Origin: JAVBNT01 sp031551355
Lineage (GTDB): Bacteria; Vulcanimicrobiota; CADAWZ01
Direction of reading: 5' to 3'
DNA: 64,000 nucleotides
NCBI GenBank assembly: GCA_031551355.1
Contig: JAVBNT010000034.1
Span: 1-64,000 of the forward strand
This document shows positions 1-8,907 of the stretch, in pieces (position 1 is the first letter of the stretch; the number at the start of each line of letters is the position of its first letter). Below the pieces are notes generated by a model. The model was given only the letters and a program-made list of their open reading frames with translations. It searched no databases and had not been told where the DNA came from. A program made the translations under genes and the position numbers.

Positions 1-1
1 G

Positions 2-58
2 ACAATACTTTATAATGCACGTGAAGAATACAAATATGCCGTGGCCATTATCAAATGA
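2..58 (+). CDS. possible 3' end of a gene entering from the left
   Basis: Eighteen open codons run in from the window edge and stop at TGA 56-58. The residues (ending REEYKYAVAIIK) look like an amphipathic C-terminal helix. A second frame is open longer, from base 3 to TAG at 166-168, and could be the true gene end instead. No family is recognisable from either. Between here and the terminator at 213 I see nothing else. Confidence 0.25.
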   Translation, partial: TILYNAREEYKYAVAIIK

Positions 59-212
59 TTTGCAAAAAAGAATTATCACTGTAAAAATACCGGATAGTTT
101 TTATATGATGGGTATCAGCTATGTTAAATCAAGTTGCTCTAGAGTATTTATAACTGATTTTCTTTAGACTTTGCTAAAGTGGCGTGAATATAAAATAAAA
201 CTCACAATTTAT

Positions 213-246
213 AATAAAAAAGGAGCCGTCTATGCAGACGGCTCCT
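213..246 (-). terminator. Rho-independent terminator of the SHMT-GcvT gene
   Basis: A perfect 11-bp stem (AGGAGCCGTCT / AGACGGCTCCT) with a 4-base ATGC loop is followed, reading the minus strand, by a run of T. It lies 15 bases past the stop of the minus-strand fusion gene ending at 261. Confidence 0.9.
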
Positions 247-260
247 GTAAAGGTAAGTTT

Positions 261-3200
261 TTATAAATTGGCTTTGGGAGAATATGTTTCCGTGAATTCT
301 CCTTTTGCCGGGAAGCGTTTTAAAATCACTGCATCTTCAGGAAGCATAACTTTATCGCCCGGCTGCAGTTCATCTTTTTGTTTCTCCGACGTTTTTCCCG
401 GAGGCAATATGAATACCGATATTTTTGTTTCCGGTTCGGTATAACGTTTGTTTACATATGCGAGTCCGTACTGCATTCCGTCAATGATCACACAGCTTGT
501 GACATAGCCGATTGCGTCTCCTCTTTTGGTTGTAATAGGGCAGCCCTGTTTAACGACTCTTATTCCCTTGTTTAGCATTTTGAAGCGTATGATCTGCATT
601 TTGCTGTTCTTCTCTTTTTCAACAACAGTCTTTCTGCCGATGAAGAAGGGTTTATGGAATTTTACAAACGGACCGTAACCGGCTTCAATAGGATCTACAT
701 TGTAAGGTCCTTCAAGTTCATGGCCGTAAAGAGGCAGACCTGCTTCGGTTCTTGTAGAATCTCTGCTGCCAAGGCCGCAGGCTTTTACACCTAATTCTTT
801 TCCGCTGTCAAGCAGTAACTTCCAAATAAACGGTGCGTCTTTGGGATTGAGGTAAAGTTCATATCCATAGTCTTCACCGGTATAGCCGGTTCTGGAAACA
901 ATGACCTTCTTGCCTTTTATTTCCGTCTCGATGAACTCATTTCTGTTTAATCTGAGGAATTTTAAGTTTTCACCGTTGGCAAGCAGGTTGCTTATTATTA
1001 TCCAGGAATTTGGTCCTTGCAGCGCAAGATCGACCAGACATTCATCACCGTATTTTTGATCTTTTAAATCTTTTATGGTTACGTTAAATTTAATATTTTT
1101 GTGCATGCATTCGCTGTCAACCGTATATTCATTGCTTATCAGAGCGTTGAGCCATGCGTTTACTTTCGCTGCGTTTGCTGCATTTACAACAACCATAAAT
1201 TTATGCGTATCCCGCCGGTAAACCATTATGTCATCAAGAATATTTCCATCGGCATCAAGCAGGTAGCTGTATTGGGACTGGCCTTTCAGCATTCTTAGTG
1301 CATAGTTGCTGGTAATTGTATCAATGAATCTGCAGGAATCGGACCCCTCAATAGAAATGATTCCCATGTGACTTACGTCAAACAGGCCGGCTGCCGTTCT
1401 TACGGCTAAGTGTTCGTCATTTATGGTAGTGTACCATACCGGCATGCTAAAGCCGGCAAACGGAGCCATTCTGCCCCCGAGCTTGATATGTTCGTCATAC
1501 AGGCAGGTTTTTTTCAGTTCCGTTTCCTGCTCCTGATATTTGAATGATTTTTTAGCGGCCGGTTTCTCGATTTTACCGTTCAGGTATTTCTGACCCATAA
1601 AATAAGGTTTACCCATATCAAATATACCGGGGTATGTTTGATACATCTCAAATCCGTCAACTTCATCCTTATAAAGCGGCAGTCCGTATTCTTCCTTTAT
1701 TCTTTCTATGCCGCTGTATCCGCTGGGCTTGAAGCCTCTCTTAATTAGTTCGGACCATACTGTTTCGGCTTTGTCAGGGTGTACCATAAGACTGCAGGTG
1801 CTTCCCGTCAGGCAGGCAAGTATCAGCGTGTCGGCACCGTTTATGCTGTTGCGGGTAATTGTTGCTTTTTCAACTTTGATACCGGCGTTTGTAAGAGCAA
1901 GGGCCGCATTTTCTCCGATAATTTGTATATTGGTTAAAAGATTCCGTTTTTCAAGCGTGTTTGTCATATCATCGACAACTGCCGGACCCTGTATCTTGGC
2001 GTAGATGTCGGTTTCATCAAAAACGACATATCCGTCTGCCAATGATCTTAAAAGTGAAATTATCTTTTCTCTTGTTATCGCCGATGTTACGACCGTAAAT
2101 TTGTTTTCTGCCGTTCTGCCGACAAAAACGGTATCGACAACCTTGCCGCTGTTCTCCATTATAAATGTTGTTGTGCTTTCGCCTGTTTTTAAGGCTGAAA
2201 TTCTGCTTACCATCACTTCATCAAGAAAATATGACGCTCTGTCTCCTCTGATTTCGAGTATTCCTGTGTTACAGGCATCAGTTAATGCGCTATCGGCAAG
2301 ACTTCCTTCCGAAGGCGATTCACAGTAAAGAGGAAGTTCATATCCGTGTATTGTTTCTATTTTATATTTATTGGCAACATGCAAATTATACAGGGGAGAT
2401 TTTCTCGTCCCGGTTTTTTCAGGGCTCATCCAGAACGGATATTCGCTTTGAGGCATAACCCTTTGTGCGTCTGTTTCTTTTATTAAACTCTGAACCTGTT
2501 CCGTCAGTTTATCAAGAACCCCCAAGGGAATTTTTGCCCGGCCTACGTCTCCGGAACTTTCAAGATATTTGTAAGGACGCATTTCCTTTAATGCCGTATA
2601 GATTATATTTGCCAGTTCTTCGGTGTGCTTTTCCCTGAAACCGCGCTGGGTGATCCAGGTAGTTCCGAATCTTAGTGCTCCAGGATGAACGGCACTTGTG
2701 TCTCCGGGAATTGTATTTTTGTTGCATGTTATTCCGCACATGTCAAGAATTCTTGAAGCTATTTCGCCTCTTAAATTGAAACCATGTGTGCCTTTCAAAT
2801 CTCTTAAGTCAACAAGTACCATATGGGAATCTGTTCCGCCATAGGCTAGTTTCAGACCCAGTTTTGAAAATGTAGAAGCAAGTGTTTTACTGTTGCTCAG
2901 AACCTGTTTTTGTAAATTGGCAAAGTTTTCCGTATTTGCTATTTTAAATAGAACTGCTTTTGCGGCAATGGCGTTTAAATGAGGACCGCCCTGTTCTCCG
3001 GGGAATACGGCAGTGTCAATCATTTTTCCGTATTCTTCGTTGGTGGTTAAAATAGCTGCGCCTCTGGGACCGCATAATGTTTTATGGGTCGTGAATGATA
3101 TTACATCGGCAAATCCGACAGGGGAGGGGAAGCATTTTCCTGCTACAAGACCTGCGATATGCGACATGTCTGCAAGTAAAATGGCTCCGACTGATGTTGC

Positions 3201-3908
3201 TATTTCTCTGAATCTTTTCCAGTCTATTAGTCTGGGGTAAGCGCTGTAACCGGCAATAATCATCTTGGGACGGTGTTTATGGGCAAGCTCTTCAACTTCT
3301 TTGTAATTAATATCACCTGTTTCATAGTCGGCATGGTATGATACTATATTATAGTTTTTACCGGATCTGTTGGCATGACTGCCATGTGTAAGATGGCCTC
3401 CATGTGTGAGATCCATCCCTAAGACGGTTTCCCCGGGTTTTACGAATGCCTCGTAGACGGCGTTATTTGCCGCTGCCCCGGAAAGCGGCTGCACATTTAC
3501 AAATATATTTTCAGCTTTGATTGCATCGGTGGCAAAGAGCGCTGCTGCTCTTCTGCATGCAAGAGACTCTACGACGTCTGCATATTCGACGCCTTTATAG
3601 TATCTGCGATCGGAATATCTCCTGAGATAGGAAAGCTGGTCCGCCAGATCCGGAAGGTGTTCGCCTGTTTCACGCAGCAGCCTCCTTGACGGATAGCCTT
3701 CGGCATATATATTGGTAAATGTTGAGGCCAGAGTCATTCTTACCGGTGCCGGACATTCGCTTTCGGAAGCTATCATAATGAGCTTTCGGCTTTGCCTTTC
3801 ATCTTCAAGACCTAAAATATGCGCAATCTCTTCATCTGCGTGACTTATTTCATCATTAAATACAGACGTATTTGACCCGGTCCATTTTGTTTTTTCAATT
3901 GTATTCAA
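261..3908 (-). CDS. serine hydroxymethyltransferase fused to two GcvT-type domains
   Basis: A 1215-residue fusion. Residues 1-450 are SHMT: PLP-binding TTHKT with Lys276, and a GYPS...RRYYKG substrate loop that carries an insert of about 30 residues relative to the common form. Residues 520-775 resemble an aminomethyltransferase-like fold (LEIRGDRASYFLD, YGLPLYKDEVDGFEMYQ) but look divergent. Residues 800-1215 are a normal GcvT (MAPFAGFSMPVWY, GLFDVSHMG, LDDIMVYRR, VSRTGYTGEDYGYELY). SHMT interconverts serine and glycine with tetrahydrofolate; GcvT moves the methylene group from aminomethyl-lipoyl-GcvH to folate. The fusion would put both folate-linked steps in one cytoplasmic chain. The second domain may be a sarcosine/dimethylglycine-type relative or a dead GcvT copy. 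No gcvH or gcvP lies in the window, and no glycine riboswitch was seen upstream. The gene stands alone between two terminators. Confidence 0.93.
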   Translation of the reverse strand: MNTIEKTKWTGSNTSVFNDEISHADEEIAHILGLEDERQSRKLIMIASESECPAPVRMTLASTFTNIYAEGYPSRRLLRETGEHLPDLADQLSYLRRYSDRRYYKGVEYADVVESLACRRAAALFATDAIKAENIFVNVQPLSGAAANNAVYEAFVKPGETVLGMDLTHGGHLTHGSHANRSGKNYNIVSYHADYETGDINYKEVEELAHKHRPKMIIAGYSAYPRLIDWKRFREIATSVGAILLADMSHIAGLVAGKCFPSPVGFADVISFTTHKTLCGPRGAAILTTNEEYGKMIDTAVFPGEQGGPHLNAIAAKAVLFKIANTENFANLQKQVLSNSKTLASTFSKLGLKLAYGGTDSHMVLVDLRDLKGTHGFNLRGEIASRILDMCGITCNKNTIPGDTSAVHPGALRFGTTWITQRGFREKHTEELANIIYTALKEMRPYKYLESSGDVGRAKIPLGVLDKLTEQVQSLIKETDAQRVMPQSEYPFWMSPEKTGTRKSPLYNLHVANKYKIETIHGYELPLYCESPSEGSLADSALTDACNTGILEIRGDRASYFLDEVMVSRISALKTGESTTTFIMENSGKVVDTVFVGRTAENKFTVVTSAITREKIISLLRSLADGYVVFDETDIYAKIQGPAVVDDMTNTLEKRNLLTNIQIIGENAALALTNAGIKVEKATITRNSINGADTLILACLTGSTCSLMVHPDKAETVWSELIKRGFKPSGYSGIERIKEEYGLPLYKDEVDGFEMYQTYPGIFDMGKPYFMGQKYLNGKIEKPAAKKSFKYQEQETELKKTCLYDEHIKLGGRMAPFAGFSMPVWYTTINDEHLAVRTAAGLFDVSHMGIISIEGSDSCRFIDTITSNYALRMLKGQSQYSYLLDADGNILDDIMVYRRDTHKFMVVVNAANAAKVNAWLNALISNEYTVDSECMHKNIKFNVTIKDLKDQKYGDECLVDLALQGPNSWIIISNLLANGENLKFLRLNRNEFIETEIKGKKVIVSRTGYTGEDYGYELYLNPKDAPFIWKLLLDSGKELGVKACGLGSRDSTRTEAGLPLYGHELEGPYNVDPIEAGYGPFVKFHKPFFIGRKTVVEKEKNSKMQIIRFKMLNKGIRVVKQGCPITTKRGDAIGYVTSCVIIDGMQYGLAYVNKRYTEPETKISVFILPPGKTSEKQKDELQPGDKVMLPEDAVILKRFPAKGEFTETYSPKANL

Positions 3909-4098
3909 AATTTGACCCTCTCTTCCGTTTAATTATATTTGTTAATTTAGGAATATTTAATTGCTCATTCGGTTACTATTTCTACCATACACTAGTAGAG
4001 TTCCAGAATCTTCCTTGCCCTTCCTTCACGAAAAAACTTAATGAACCGTCTTGAAGGTATTTTTAAGATATTTCGTTTATTTGTGCCTGTTTTACATG

Positions 4099-4128
4099 TA
4101 AAAATGGCGCTGGTAAAACCAACGCCAG
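4099..4128 (-). terminator. Rho-independent terminator after the J-like/TPR gene
   Basis: On the minus strand a TGGCG..TGG / CCA..CGCCA stem with one wobble pair is followed by five T. It lies about 36 bases past the stop at 4164, between this gene and the SHMT-GcvT gene. Confidence 0.8.
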
Positions 4129-4163
4129 TATATTAATATTTAAGTTTTCTGAGTCTGCCGGTT

Positions 4164-4754
4164 TTATTCAAGCAATGAGATCATTTTCCTGGCATGATTA
4201 TCTTTGCTTTCTATTTCAAGGCATTTTTTAAAGTTTGCCAGAGCTTCATCATATTTGCCAAGTCTATAACAGACGAGAGCCAAATTGTAATAAGCCTCTC
4301 TTATTCCTTCTACAAGTTTGGTGGCGCTTTCAAATTCTATTTTAGCCTGTTTGAGCATTTTAGGATCTTCCGCCATAAGCACGCCCTGAGTGAAGTGTAT
4401 GTTGGCCTGTTCTTCGTTTGTTTGCTCTTTTTTATCATCTTTATCGCCTTTGAAGGGCATGAGTAGGATTTCCATCAACGGAATTCCCCATCTAAATGGT
4501 ACTTTCTCCCCTTCTTTTTTCTTTACACCGGCGTTTGCCAGTCTTTGACTGTTCTTTCTTATGAGGAACTGCGGCTGAGAATCGTATTCTTTGCGTTTGT
4601 CGTCATCGCTGAGAACATTGTAGGCTGCGATTGTTATTCTTTGTGCATTTTCGCTCATTTCACGAAAACGCCTTGACGTATTTCTGTATGTTTCCTGGAT
4701 TTTTTCTTTTGTGTCTATTGGAGCTGCACCTAATACTTTGTAATAGTCCTTCAT
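4164..4754 (-). CDS. degenerate J-domain protein with C-terminal TPR repeats
   Basis: A 196-residue cytoplasmic protein. Residues 1-60 have the helix pattern of a DnaJ J domain (DYYKVLGA at the start, YNVLSDDDKRKEYD at the end), but the catalytic HPD tripeptide between helices II and III is missing; the stretch there reads YRNTSRRFREMSENAQ. Residues 120-190 form about two TPR motifs (AYYNLALVCYRLGKYDEALANFKKCLEI). In ordinary J proteins HPD stimulates DnaK ATPase, so this one probably cannot do so and may instead be a scaffold or a DnaK-independent J-like protein. The start has only a weak ribosome site (GGGGTAG, a few bases upstream). It is monocistronic. Confidence 0.8.
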   Translation of the reverse strand: MKDYYKVLGAAPIDTKEKIQETYRNTSRRFREMSENAQRITIAAYNVLSDDDKRKEYDSQPQFLIRKNSQRLANAGVKKKEGEKVPFRWGIPLMEILLMPFKGDKDDKKEQTNEEQANIHFTQGVLMAEDPKMLKQAKIEFESATKLVEGIREAYYNLALVCYRLGKYDEALANFKKCLEIESKDNHARKMISLLE

Positions 4755-4927
4755 ATGAGCAACTACCCCTTTTTCGAAAATGATATTTTATTTTTTCTAT
4801 AACAATGAATATTTTTAAGTATGTCAATCTTGTTAATTTTAATATTTTATTACATTTATTACGTTTTTGTAAATATTTTCCTGCATTTTTGATGTTAAAT
4901 TTTTGTGAAATACTGAAAAGACTCTTT

Positions 4928-4957
4928 TTGTTAAAAGAATTTTTACATTATTATAAT
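4928..4957 (+). promoter_or_regulatory. candidate sigma70 promoter for the 5055 lipoprotein
   Basis: TTGTTA and TATAAT are separated by 18 bases, about 100 bases before the start codon at 5055. The rest of the AT-rich interval 4755-5054 holds nothing else I can name. Confidence 0.45.
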
Positions 4958-5054
4958 GGAAAGATTTATATCGCAAGGTTTTTTCATTCTTAGCTAGAAG
5001 TTTTAATGTCTGTTTTTCGCGTATTATTTTGTTGGATTTTAAGGAGGACTTTTA

Positions 5055-5648
5055 ATGATTTCCAGAGATTTATTGATTGTGTTTTTTCTAGTAGTAATTT
5101 CTATCCTTTCATGTGGATGTTCTAACGGTGATGTGGAGCGTTTGAAGAATGAGAAAATAATGCTGGAGCAGGATTTAAAAGCCAAGAGTGAGCGGGTGGT
5201 TTCGCTTGAAGCCGAAATAAAGAAATTGAACGACAATAATTCCAAACTTACGGAAGAGTCCAGTAACCTGAGAAGAAGGCTGACTGATGCCGGGTTGGCG
5301 GAGAATCCTGATGAGGCGGCATTTAACGGCTGCAAGGAGAATCTTAAGAAGATCGCTTTGGGTCTCAGGCTTTATTCTGCGGATCATGGTAAAAAGTATC
5401 CCAAAAAATTGAGTGATATCTCGCCCAATCCCAATTATCTTGAATTTGTACCGACCTGCCCTGCCGCCGCTAAGGATACATATACGCTTGGTTACAAGGC
5501 ATCCAAAGACGCAAAGGGCTACAAGGTATGTTGCTTTGGACATAATCATGGAGCGATACTTGTAAAGAAAGATTATCCTCGTTTTGATTCCGTTAACGGC
5601 CTTGAGGTTGAACGCGATGATAAAAAAGCCCAGGCAGAAGAAGAGTAA
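5055..5648 (+). CDS. lipoprotein with coiled coil and pseudopilin-like head
   Basis: A 197-residue lipoprotein. The signal segment (residues 1-19) ends in the lipobox ILSC with Cys20. Residues 27-75 form a heptad-rich coiled coil (VERLKNEKIMLEQDL...). Residues 92-175 read CKENLKKIALGLRLYSADHGKKYP..LSD...CP, the pattern I associate with the globular heads of type II/IV pseudopilins, here without a pilin N-terminal helix. The tail is charged. The start is supported by AAGGAGG nine bases upstream. Function is unknown; it may be an envelope partner of the pilin-like machinery encoded at 46-52 kb. The downstream gene is convergent. Confidence 0.8.
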   Translation: MISRDLLIVFFLVVISILSCGCSNGDVERLKNEKIMLEQDLKAKSERVVSLEAEIKKLNDNNSKLTEESSNLRRRLTDAGLAENPDEAAFNGCKENLKKIALGLRLYSADHGKKYPKKLSDISPNPNYLEFVPTCPAAAKDTYTLGYKASKDAKGYKVCCFGHNHGAILVKKDYPRFDSVNGLEVERDDKKAQAEEE

Positions 5649-5650
5649 TT

Positions 5651-7138
5651 TTATTGCTCATACAATATAATTTCTATTATATTTGATTTAGAGTATGAAT
5701 CGGTTCCGGTTTCATACTCTTTTTGTTTTATATAATAATTATCCATCCATATTTTTAAACCGGTCTGAATGGCATACGGATGGTTGGGCGTTGTTACTAA
5801 TAACAGCCTGTTGTATTGCGAAAACTCTTTTATAAATGACCTTTCAGCCTTATCTGCCGGCCTTATCTGTGCCCTGCCTCCGTAATAATAGTATACGGGC
5901 GCAGACATCATTGACGGATTAACAAGGATAAGATCGTTTTCATTTGTATTGTTATTTAAAATGTTGCCTGCTTCTCTCCAGTTTTGACCGAGGAATTTTT
6001 CTTCAAAACAGTCATTCTTTATGGAGATCAGGTTAAGCAGCAATATTGATGAAACGATTACGGCAGATAACGTTTTATGTGGGTTCCGCCTTATTGTATT
6101 TGCCAGCATCAGAGAGACAAACGGAACTATTACTACAAAATATTTGAATTCAAATATTCTCAAAGAGGTCAGCGATGAAATGATAAATATGCAAAACAGC
6201 GGGATTCCTGCTGCTAAGTTTATATCTTTTGACGACTTTGCCGCCGCCAAAATCAACAATAAGGCCGATATACATATCAGTGTTGCCTGCAGCGACGGAA
6301 TATCAATGAACGGTCCGAAAATTATTTGCTGTATCAACACCGTCAACTGGCTGAATCCCGGGGCTTCCCTCAGACTAAAATCCTGCATTTTTGTGTTTTT
6401 CAGGAAATATACCACCCAAGGCAGAAAGGCTGTGAAAACACACGCTATGTGTATCAGATATCTTTTTATATCTCCGGATTTTTTTAAAGTAAAGATGATT
6501 GTTTGCGTTAGAACAGCAAAAACAAACAGGTAATGAGTGTATAATCCGGCACTGTTTAGAATTGTCAGAATTATCAGATGTTTGCTTTTAAAGCTTTTTA
6601 GATATTTTATGAATATTAGAAAAGAAAAAATATAAAGGAATTCAAGAAGGGAGTACATTCTGAATTCCTGTGCGAGGCTTCTGTCAAAAGACGAAAAGGC
6701 AATAATGCAAGAGGCTATGCATGCTGTTTTTTTATCGTATATCTCAAGTGCTGTGAGCCATGTGGCATAGACAGACAGGATTGAGAAAACGACCGATGAC
6801 ATTCTGAGAAACCATTCATCACTGCAGATACTCATCCAGAAATGCGACAATAAAAAATACAATGGCGGGTGCACTTCATTGCAGGCAGTCATAAACGGGA
6901 TTATTTCTCCTAATTTTCTGCCGGCAACGAGCCACACCACAGATTCATCAATGGACAGGCTCCTGTATCCCAGAGAAAAGAATTTTAGGAGCAAAGCTGT
7001 GATTAAGATAATGTAAATTACATACTTATGCGCGCAGTATTTATCCGCAGGCAGTTTTTCAGTTGAGCAACTGACTGGTAATTTCTTCACACTCTGCGAG
7101 GATTCTGTTTGCTTTTTGATGGGATGTTGCTTCCACAT
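5651..7138 (-). CDS. GT39 / PMT-ArnT-like membrane glycosyltransferase
   Basis: A 495-residue polytopic protein with about ten membrane helices. It has the GT-C marks: an acidic pair in the first periplasmic loop (SLSIDESVVW), EVHPPLYFLLSHF, and an AQEFRMYSLLE motif. Such enzymes move sugars from polyprenyl phosphate to proteins or lipids on the outer face of the inner membrane; the acceptor here is unknown. The first 45 residues are not membrane-like. The ATG at 7138 would overlap the upstream phosphohexomutase by 80 bases; an internal GTG (codon 17) would shorten the overlap, and neither start has a clear ribosome site. Co-orientation with a phosphohexomutase suggests shared work in sugar precursor supply and glycan assembly. 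Confidence 0.85.
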   Translation of the reverse strand: MWKQHPIKKQTESSQSVKKLPVSCSTEKLPADKYCAHKYVIYIILITALLLKFFSLGYRSLSIDESVVWLVAGRKLGEIIPFMTACNEVHPPLYFLLSHFWMSICSDEWFLRMSSVVFSILSVYATWLTALEIYDKKTACIASCIIAFSSFDRSLAQEFRMYSLLEFLYIFSFLIFIKYLKSFKSKHLIILTILNSAGLYTHYLFVFAVLTQTIIFTLKKSGDIKRYLIHIACVFTAFLPWVVYFLKNTKMQDFSLREAPGFSQLTVLIQQIIFGPFIDIPSLQATLICISALLLILAAAKSSKDINLAAGIPLFCIFIISSLTSLRIFEFKYFVVIVPFVSLMLANTIRRNPHKTLSAVIVSSILLLNLISIKNDCFEEKFLGQNWREAGNILNNNTNENDLILVNPSMMSAPVYYYYGGRAQIRPADKAERSFIKEFSQYNRLLLVTTPNHPYAIQTGLKIWMDNYYIKQKEYETGTDSYSKSNIIEIILYEQ

Positions 7139-8528
7139 ATATTCTGAATATAGACTCCGTACCGGAAGCTCTGAACAGAATCCAACTGTTATCGTCGAGT
7201 ATATACTTTATACCGTCCAAAGTAAAGATGTCCTTTATTTTTGTGCCGTCAAACGATTTGATGTTTTTTTTGCAAAGTCTGTTCATAACTTCTTCTTTTT
7301 CTTCATTTGTTTCGAAGCAGATGTCTGTTCTGTGGAAGTAGTATGTTCCAAAGTTATAGGAAAGCTCATTGATTATTTCATCAATACCTTTGCCGGCATA
7401 TGACATCGCTTCAAGTGCCATAAGCGCTATCAGTGGTGCATTTTTGTCTGGAATACTATTCTTGATGCCTATGCCCCCGGACTCTTCTCCGCCAATCAAT
7501 ATATCGTTTATCAGCATCAGATTTGTTATATGTTTGAAGCCTACGGCAGTTTCATACAGCGGCAGCTTGTAGTGTTCCGCCATACTTTTTGTTAATCTTG
7601 AGGTAGCAAATGTCGTTGCGATTCCTCCGGTCCATTTTCTGTTTTCAACGAGATGCCAAAGTACCAGGGCAAATATTTCATGCGGCTGTATAAAGCTCCC
7701 AAGTGAGTCGACTATGCCCAGAGTATCTCCATCCCCGTCAAAAGAGAAACCGATATCGGCCTGACTTCTGAGAACTTTTTCTACGAGCGGGGCAATATTT
7801 TTACCGATCGGTTCAGGATCATAGCCGCCAAAATTGGGGTTTTCTTCGTTACGTATTTCTTCAATATAAGAGCCTATCTGTTTGAAGATTCTCTCCATAA
7901 GCCCAATAGCCGCCCCGTATAGAGGGTCACTGATAATTTTAAATCTGGAGTTGGCAATCCGCTCCATATCTACAAGTTCGCATATGTCTTTTAAATAATT
8001 TTTGTCAGGTGAGAACTCCTGAATTGTCGGCAAATTGCCATTTGTAAACGGGTAAAAACGCTCTGTTGTATTTAAGAGTTTTTCGATTTCCCAAGTCATT
8101 TCGGAGGTTGCCGCTCCGCCGTATTCCGCTTTGTACTTTATGCCGTTATAGTGCGGGGCGTTGTGGCTCGCAGTAATTATTATGCCTGCTGCCGCCTGTT
8201 TTTCCAAGACTGCATGTGTCAGTGCCGGCGAAGATGTGTGTGTTTTTGATAAATATACAGGGATGCCGCAGCTAATAAGTTCTTCTGCGGCAAGTTTTGC
8301 AAAATAGCTGGACATAAACCTTGTATCATAACCTATCACAACACCATTTCCGGGATCCTGCAGTATTGATTTGCCGTTTTCTTTTACGGCTTTATAGATA
8401 TCAAGCTCCCCTCGGCCGGGCCAGTATAGCCAATTAGCTATAGCTCTTATGACTTTTTTTAGGTTGTCGGATGTAAAATCCTGGGCAATTATTCCTCTCC
8501 ACCCATCTGTTCCAAAGGAGATATTCAT
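7059..8528 (-). CDS. phosphoglucomutase/phosphomannomutase family enzyme
   Basis: A 489-residue alpha-D-phosphohexomutase. The four family loops are present in order: TASHNAPHYNG with phosphoserine Ser121, metal loop DGDGDT (264-269), sugar loop GGEESGG (346-352) and phosphate loop RASGTE (453-458). The metal loop normally ends DGDGDR; here Thr replaces that Arg. The family interconverts hexose 1- and 6-phosphates, feeding nucleotide-sugar synthesis. Substrate (glucose, mannose or glucosamine phosphate) cannot be settled by eye. A GGAGGCACGG ribosome site precedes the start. The 3' end overlaps the glycosyltransferase gene, suggesting one transcript. Confidence 0.93.
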   Translation of the reverse strand: MNISFGTDGWRGIIAQDFTSDNLKKVIRAIANWLYWPGRGELDIYKAVKENGKSILQDPGNGVVIGYDTRFMSSYFAKLAAEELISCGIPVYLSKTHTSSPALTHAVLEKQAAAGIIITASHNAPHYNGIKYKAEYGGAATSEMTWEIEKLLNTTERFYPFTNGNLPTIQEFSPDKNYLKDICELVDMERIANSRFKIISDPLYGAAIGLMERIFKQIGSYIEEIRNEENPNFGGYDPEPIGKNIAPLVEKVLRSQADIGFSFDGDGDTLGIVDSLGSFIQPHEIFALVLWHLVENRKWTGGIATTFATSRLTKSMAEHYKLPLYETAVGFKHITNLMLINDILIGGEESGGIGIKNSIPDKNAPLIALMALEAMSYAGKGIDEIINELSYNFGTYYFHRTDICFETNEEKEEVMNRLCKKNIKSFDGTKIKDIFTLDGIKYILDDNSWILFRASGTESIFRIYVEATSHQKANRILAECEEITSQLLN

Positions 8529-8529
8529 A

Positions 8530-8907
8530 TTTTCCGTGCCTCCTTTTAGACATTATTTGGCTATTTTGGGAGAATGTCAAGCTATGAAAATATATGATTC
8601 GGTTTAATAAGCTAGCTGTTGAATAATGAAAAAATACGTTATATATTTCTTTAATCCTTTATTTTTATGAAAAAATTTTTATGCATGCTGCAACGGGCGA
8701 TTATTTTTGCTGCAACAAAACGAATGATAGCATAATATATGAATTGATGGTATTTCTTGTAAAGTTTGTTTGTAGTCTACTTTATTTATAATTATATCAT
8801 TCTGTGCTTTTTTAGTGAAGAGGTTATTTCCATTTTTTGCCCGAATTTTTAGAAAGATTTTTTTATATTATATTTGATAAATATCAAAAGAAAGACGATG
8901 GCTGATT
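8530..8907. other. intergenic region between divergent genes, with one candidate operator
   Basis: An AT-rich divergent spacer. The only structured site I find is TTTGATAAATATCAAA at 8873-8888, a 6-4-6 inverted repeat 20 bases before the metal-binding lipoprotein gene. It could be a Fur/Zur/Mn-type operator, which is inference from position only. No RNA gene or riboswitch was recognised. Confidence 0.35.

Noticed and set aside
3..168. 55-codon open frame from the left edge
   Set aside because: It competes with a shorter, equally protein-like frame ending at 58. Neither can be chosen without upstream sequence, so only a low-confidence edge feature was listed.
3909..4098. Glycine riboswitch before the SHMT-GcvT gene
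   Set aside because: The tandem aptamer core motifs were looked for on the minus strand and not found.
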